This document shows, piece after piece, positions 59,101-64,000 of a stretch of 64,000 bases of DNA. Each line of letters starts with the position of its first letter. Position 1 is the stretch's first letter. The stretch covers positions 8,250,422 to 8,314,421 of the forward strand of contig NC_052142.2 in assembly GCF_016086655.4 (NCBI RefSeq), given 5' to 3'. Under the pieces are notes generated by a model. The model was not told where the DNA came from, made no database searches, and saw only the letters and a program-made list of their open reading frames with translations. The position numbers and the translations under genes were made by a program. This DNA comes from Lepeophtheirus salmonis (taxonomy: Eukaryota > Arthropoda > Copepoda > Siphonostomatoida > Caligidae).

Positions 59101-61775
59101 GTTGCTTAGCAGAAGATATCGTTGTGTTCTGGATTACAATTTTTTTTTTTTTTAATTTCTGCGTACATTTCAAGGACAAACATACTGACCACTGTGTCAG
59201 CAGAAATATATTATTTTTTGATTGAGTTTAGTATTACAATAATATCAAATTGGAGAGTAGTACAACCTTGGAGGATGTCATTTTTTTTCTGAGCTCATCT
59301 CCATTGTAATTCCATACTTCCATAAAGTCCTCTATTGTTTTCAATCAATGCAATCGATTGACACAGTTCATTTATAGACCATTCCATATTATTCCAAATA
59401 TATTAATGGTTGATCTGAAGAAACATGTTATTATTATTTTAATGAATAAAAGTTATGTAAATATTATCAATTGACAATGCCTATCTTACTATGAAAAATC
59501 TTTACAACATTAAATATATAGAATTCCATCAAGTCGAAACATAATATGAATAAAGGCAAGGATGTGGATATTGAATAAATTGCGGGAAGCGTAAATTTAA
59601 AAAAATGTATATGTTGGTAAGAAAAAGATATGAATACTTTTATAAAATTTTAATGTATCACCGAGCAAGAAGCACACTAGTTAACAGTGATTTTTGTCTG
59701 CAGAAATGTAGTTTCTCAATGTTACCATATTTTTTTATGCCATTATCACAGACGTGGTTTTAACAATCATCGCAATTCGGACAATATTTCCATCCTTAAC
59801 ATTGAATTTCTTGGGAAACAAATTAATATTATAGCAGCTTTCAGATCTAATGTACTTTTAGGGAGCCCAATTATTATTTTTTTCTCTACTGAATGAAACT
59901 GTAGACTGATACTTTATCTTTTTATGACGTCATATTTAAGAAAATGAGAGATTGTGTGAAAAGGTTTCTTGTCTAATTCTAAAGTCATTATGAATTATCT
60001 AGTTATCATTCGGGAAACTATAGCATGGTATCAATCAATTGGAATGACAGAAAAATAAGAGTGATATCGGTATATGGTCAGAATAAAGACAACCCTCATT
60101 ACTACAGCTCTCGCTTCAAGTTCTCGGATGAAGATGGCCTGGAATCTGAAGAATTTATTTTCTAAATTTAAATATGACTATTGACCAGCAAATTCTATAC
60201 ACACCCAGAACCTACCTTTTTTGTTAAGAAAAATATCTTGGCAGATAATGTTTTGTTTCGTCTTTATAATTGTTTTCAAACACCTAAGAATATGAAACTT
60301 AACACAAGGCTATTAAGATCTGTTAACTGATGGACACGCGTCTCGAAATAAACGATATGATGGTCGTCTTTTCAACAAGACCTCCTAGTTTTTTGTTGTA
60401 GAAAAAATATCACTACCTTTCAACCAAGTAAATAAGAAAAAGTTGAAGAAGTGTATTTGTGATCAAGAAAGAATGCAGTAATGCAGCGTAAAACAAATCA
60501 TTACATAGAATGTTCAAATTCAAACTTATTTCATATTTGAGCTAGACAAGACATTCATCAAGATACCTTTTAGAAAGTGTCTTTAAGATAATCTATGTGC
60601 CTCCATGACAGTGTACAAAGGAAAACTCAATTGACAATTACAGATTATTTAACTATGCAGATAAGCAATTAGTTCTATGAAGGACTAAATAAACAAAGAA
60701 TCCTCGATATTCACAAAAACAAAGAGAATCGTCACTTTCTTTAATTGGAATCAATCATCACATATTGTTTTATTTATTCGAAATCTTTTATTAATGAACA
60801 TCCGCTGAATTTCATGAAATCACTTCGAGCTTGAGCTTTTTCTGTACTGATTTGTTCTTCGTTTTCCGTTGTATAACTGCGTATCTCCTGCAGCAGAAGT
60901 GTTCCACTTCAGCTTATTTACTTAGTTAAAAGTTCATGTTATTTTGGTCACAAAAAAAACTGTTGAAAAGGCAACCATCAAAGTGTTTATTTGAGATGCG
61001 AACTCATTAGTGAAACGACGTTTAGATGATGAAGCAGCAGACACAGAAATAAAAACGATCATGGAAGAAGTATCAGAAAAATTATAATCGGGAGGTTGCA
61101 TCACATGCTCTGAAACTTATATTGACTATTTGTGAAGAATATATATTTAGCATGGTGTTGTACTAAGTAAGGATATATAAAAAAAATAGGAATCCTGGAT
61201 TAAGTTGAAATTATAAAAACACAGGATGTAAAATTGAAAGCCAAAGAAGACACTCAAAAAATCTTTTCACGCTTGTCAGATCAGGTATGTAAAATATCAC
61301 GAGGAAGCATCACCGTGGGATAATTTTCTTTTTTTTAAACAACCATATTAAAATTATAAGTTTATTAAATCAACAAAGTTAATTTACATGGTAGCGATAT
61401 TTCAATAATATATTATATAATCTTTAGAAATATAATGTTATATATAATCTAAAAGATTTTTTCCCCTCTTCCTTTAACTGTGTTGGTATCATATTTGAAG
61501 GAGATGTCAACTTAGAGGCTCCAAGTTCATACTTTTATAAGACTCTGTAATTAAGGTAAATTATCCTACTAATCCTACTAAACAATAATTAACAAATGAA
61601 TATTAGGACTTCTAAATTTAAGAGGGGGTGCTTCTTATAATGCTAGGAATAATAACAAGAATCATTCAATATCTGACTGCAGGGAAATGAAACTTTAAAA
61701 GTCCCAACTTCAACGAAACTGAAATGCATTCTTCAATTTTGTCCTTTTTTTCATAATGTTGTGAATTAATTGAAT
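56146..61775. other. AT-rich region, no recognised genes
   Basis: Only short frames. The frame at 57120-57311 (minus) and its plus-strand shadow are unassigned. A poly-T tract (59141-59153) and a TGACGTCA site (59925-59932) are noted. 60780-61330 has slightly coding-like plus-strand bits (DDEAADTEIKTIMEEVSEKL) without family match. Confidence 0.5.
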
Positions 61776-61799
61776 AGCAGAGGTGTCCCCACCTCTGCT
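61776..61799. repeat. Short perfect hairpin with CAGAGGTG/CACCTCTG arms
   Basis: AGCAGAGGTG (61776-61785), 4-bp loop TCCC, then CACCTCTGCT (61790-61799). CAGAGGTG resembles a hAT terminal motif (CAGRGGTG), so this could be a hAT end or two ends joined. No larger partner found. Confidence 0.7.
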
Positions 61800-64000
61800 C
61801 GAGACTAGCGACTCAAGTTGGACTTAAGATTAAATTTTGAAGGTTTTCCTCTCCACTTCATATCACAATCAAAGACTCGATACCTAGTTTATACTGAACT
61901 TATTAAATTCCTACACTACATTAGTTTTCAAGTTGCCTCAATTATTTAAACTCATAGTATTTGCCTACTACTGTATCTTCCAAGATCCTTTGATTTTGAC
62001 TTAAAATAATATCCTGTAATCCAGACAGAAAGTATCTAATGTTAGTCACATTAATCCACTCTTTCATCATTATAAGTACTATTATTTCTTATTTTATACA
62101 TGACGCAATTTGTAATAATAATTTAATTCTCAATAGTTTAAGCTTTTTGATCTAAGAGATATTGCTACACTAAAATTATAATTTAAATATGTACTTTTTC
62201 AAAAAATGCTATTTATTTATGTAAACCAATTCTCGACCTCTTAAATATAATTTTAGCTTTCTGAGTTCAATTAATTAATTATTTGAACTTGTAAATGAAT
62301 AGGTGGAAATAAAATTTTATAATGATTGATGATTTGCATTTTTACTTAAATAACGAGATTCTAATAAGCTATGAATTTCGCCTAAGGGAAAATTTGGAGT
62401 TCAAAAAAAGTATGATTATTTTTTAGCCATATATCTTGCAAATGAATAGTTAATTTTGAATCAAGTTTATTGTCATATTTTTTTGAAATAATAATTTACT
62501 GACCTACAATATCCAGACAGTTACTGAAGCTTGTATCATGTAACTACAGTAAATATAACTTGAAAGGGACGATTGTATTGTTCTTCGATTGGGAATATCC
62601 GAAGAAGATTGTTTTACTTTTCGATATAAAAGCTATTAATCTAATGGTTTCAGATATGATTTTAGTTAAAACAATGCTATTTTCTAATTGTAAAATATAT
62701 TCTTTCTTTCTTAAACGAATTTTGATGTTGGTTTGAAAGAGATTACGATCAATTAGTTAGTAAAGTATTTCAACTCAATTTTAGTTGTAAATAGTTGAAT
62801 TGATTGGTTTTGATTTGTATAATTTAATCTTATGAACTATGGAAATGATGTATGAATTAAGGATAGTTAGTTCAAATTTCCCCACTTTTAAAGCGTGGAA
62901 ATAAATTGATCTATACTGAAATACACAATTATGATTATTTTCTATTATCCCAATGTAGATAACACCGGGAAACACAAATTTTGTTCAACTGAATTGAAGA
63001 CAATCATTGAATTGACATTTGAGTGAAAAATCCAAAACGGTGATCTCTTTCTCTCTGAGTCCTCTGTAATTCGGGACTATTATTATTAAAATTCATTTTT
63101 CACCCTTAAGACAATCACTAACTTTAAATTACGATTAATAAGACTTTTTAAAATATATTTTATTATAATAAAAGTGTTTTTATTGAGTCTGTATCATGTT
63201 CTGAACTCAACATATTTCCATTTTTAGATTTAGATTATTATAGACTATTTATCATTCATAGTGATAAGGAATATTATAGTTTAAATAACACAATAATAAT
63301 AATAAAATCCACAATCGTTAACTCATTTTTGCACAGCAAAATTCACATTCCCGCACAGTTTAAACAACTTATTCATAACTATTCGTTGGCATTTCTAAAA
63401 GCTGAATTAAAACCCATGTTAAAATCTGAATGAACAAAAAAAGAATCATAGCACTAACCGTTTATCATATTCAAATCTTAAGGCTGTAATTTTTTTTACG
63501 TTTTCTAAAGCCCTTCAGTTATCATTCTTTCCACACTCTTCTTCTTTTCCCCTTTTTTTATACTTGATTACCGCAAACTTTTCTCCAAAACCAAACAAGG
63601 AAATCAGTTGATAGTTAGGCAAATAATTCAATCACATCTAATACTTTTTATCTCTCAATTACTTCCCGACTATCATTGTCATATTATTTTTACACAATTT
63701 TTAATTATATTTACATATAGATATTTCATAGATAAGCAAAATATATCAGTAAACCCATTTTAACTCTGTTCATTTCAAAGTACGCAAAATAAAATGGTGT
63801 TATTGTAGGGACATAATGAAATGCATGTAATGTATTAATAGCACTGGGCGTATTGGGGAGTACGATGAAGAAGCGGGATCGAGACATATGGAACTATTGA
63901 TCAAAGCTTATTTTTTAAAACAGCTTATCTTGTGATTTCTGATGATTTAATATGACGTGTTTCTGTTCTAGAAATGAGAATCTTGTATATTTCAAATAAC
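61800..64000. other. AT-rich tail of the window
   Basis: Nothing coding was recognised on either strand. A lone MITE-type end similar to the 3.76-kb element lies near 63747-63764. Confidence 0.5.

Noticed and set aside
1..64000. CRISPR array, operon or other prokaryotic system
   Set aside because: No regularly spaced identical repeats, no ribosome-binding-site or operon structure, and clear spliced eukaryotic exons; the short tandem arrays are minisatellites.

Overview
The window looks like nuclear DNA of an AT-rich, transposon-loaded invertebrate. Spliced minus-strand exons of an M13 (neprilysin/ECE family) metallopeptidase are separated by introns of 8 to 11 kb filled with mariner, hAT, Ty3/gypsy and other transposon remains. 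The style of the mariner copies, the low-GC background and the repeat types resemble sea-louse copepod genomes (Lepeophtheirus/Caligus). That assignment is inference from family recognition, not a database result. No bacterial features, tRNA or rRNA genes were seen.

Layout. 0.5-1.0 kb: decayed P-element/THAP-like transposase. 2.8-3.4 kb, 11.7-11.9 kb and 22.44-22.48 kb: five exons of the M13 peptidase, read right to left, with matching splice phases. The zinc-binding half lies off the left edge and the membrane anchor was not securely found. The introns carry a 180-bp MITE (3.76 kb), a palindromic foldback with an internal 31-bp minisatellite (8.3-9.2 kb), a mariner (9.3-10.3 kb), a DNA transposon with ~380-bp inverted termini (12.2-14.5 kb), a ~0.5-kb dispersed repeat (16.1-16.6 kb), and a hAT-like element (19.2-21.2 kb) sitting 23 bp from the acceptor of an unexplained, frame-neutral 147-bp exon.

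23.9-30.0 kb: minus-strand Ty3/gypsy element bounded by 130-bp LTRs. 30.2-31.6 kb: short dispersed repeats, a perfect 18-bp-arm hairpin and a MITE. 32.1-35.8 kb: a second, different Ty3/gypsy-type element with LTRs. 36.8-38.1 kb: truncated hAT copy joined to a DIRS-like RNase H fragment. 39.5-40.3 kb: mariner fragment. 40.7-46.4 kb: a third Ty3/gypsy element whose 3' LTR is split by a 1.27-kb mariner with TA duplication, giving a clear insertion order. 49.0-49.3 kb: second copy of the CRE-containing MITE. 50.0-50.7 kb: internally deleted piggyBac. 51.7-53.1 kb: fourth gypsy relic. 53.2-55.1 kb: third hAT copy. 55.6-56.1 kb: inverted copy of the 16.1-kb repeat. From 56.2 kb to the end I see no gene, only AT-rich sequence with short repeat ends.

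The only likely host gene is the M13 peptidase, plus possibly the orphan exon at 19.07-19.22 kb. Every transposon coding region shows stops or frameshifts. I found no convincing new multi-gene system. The most informative features are transposon and splice-site architecture.
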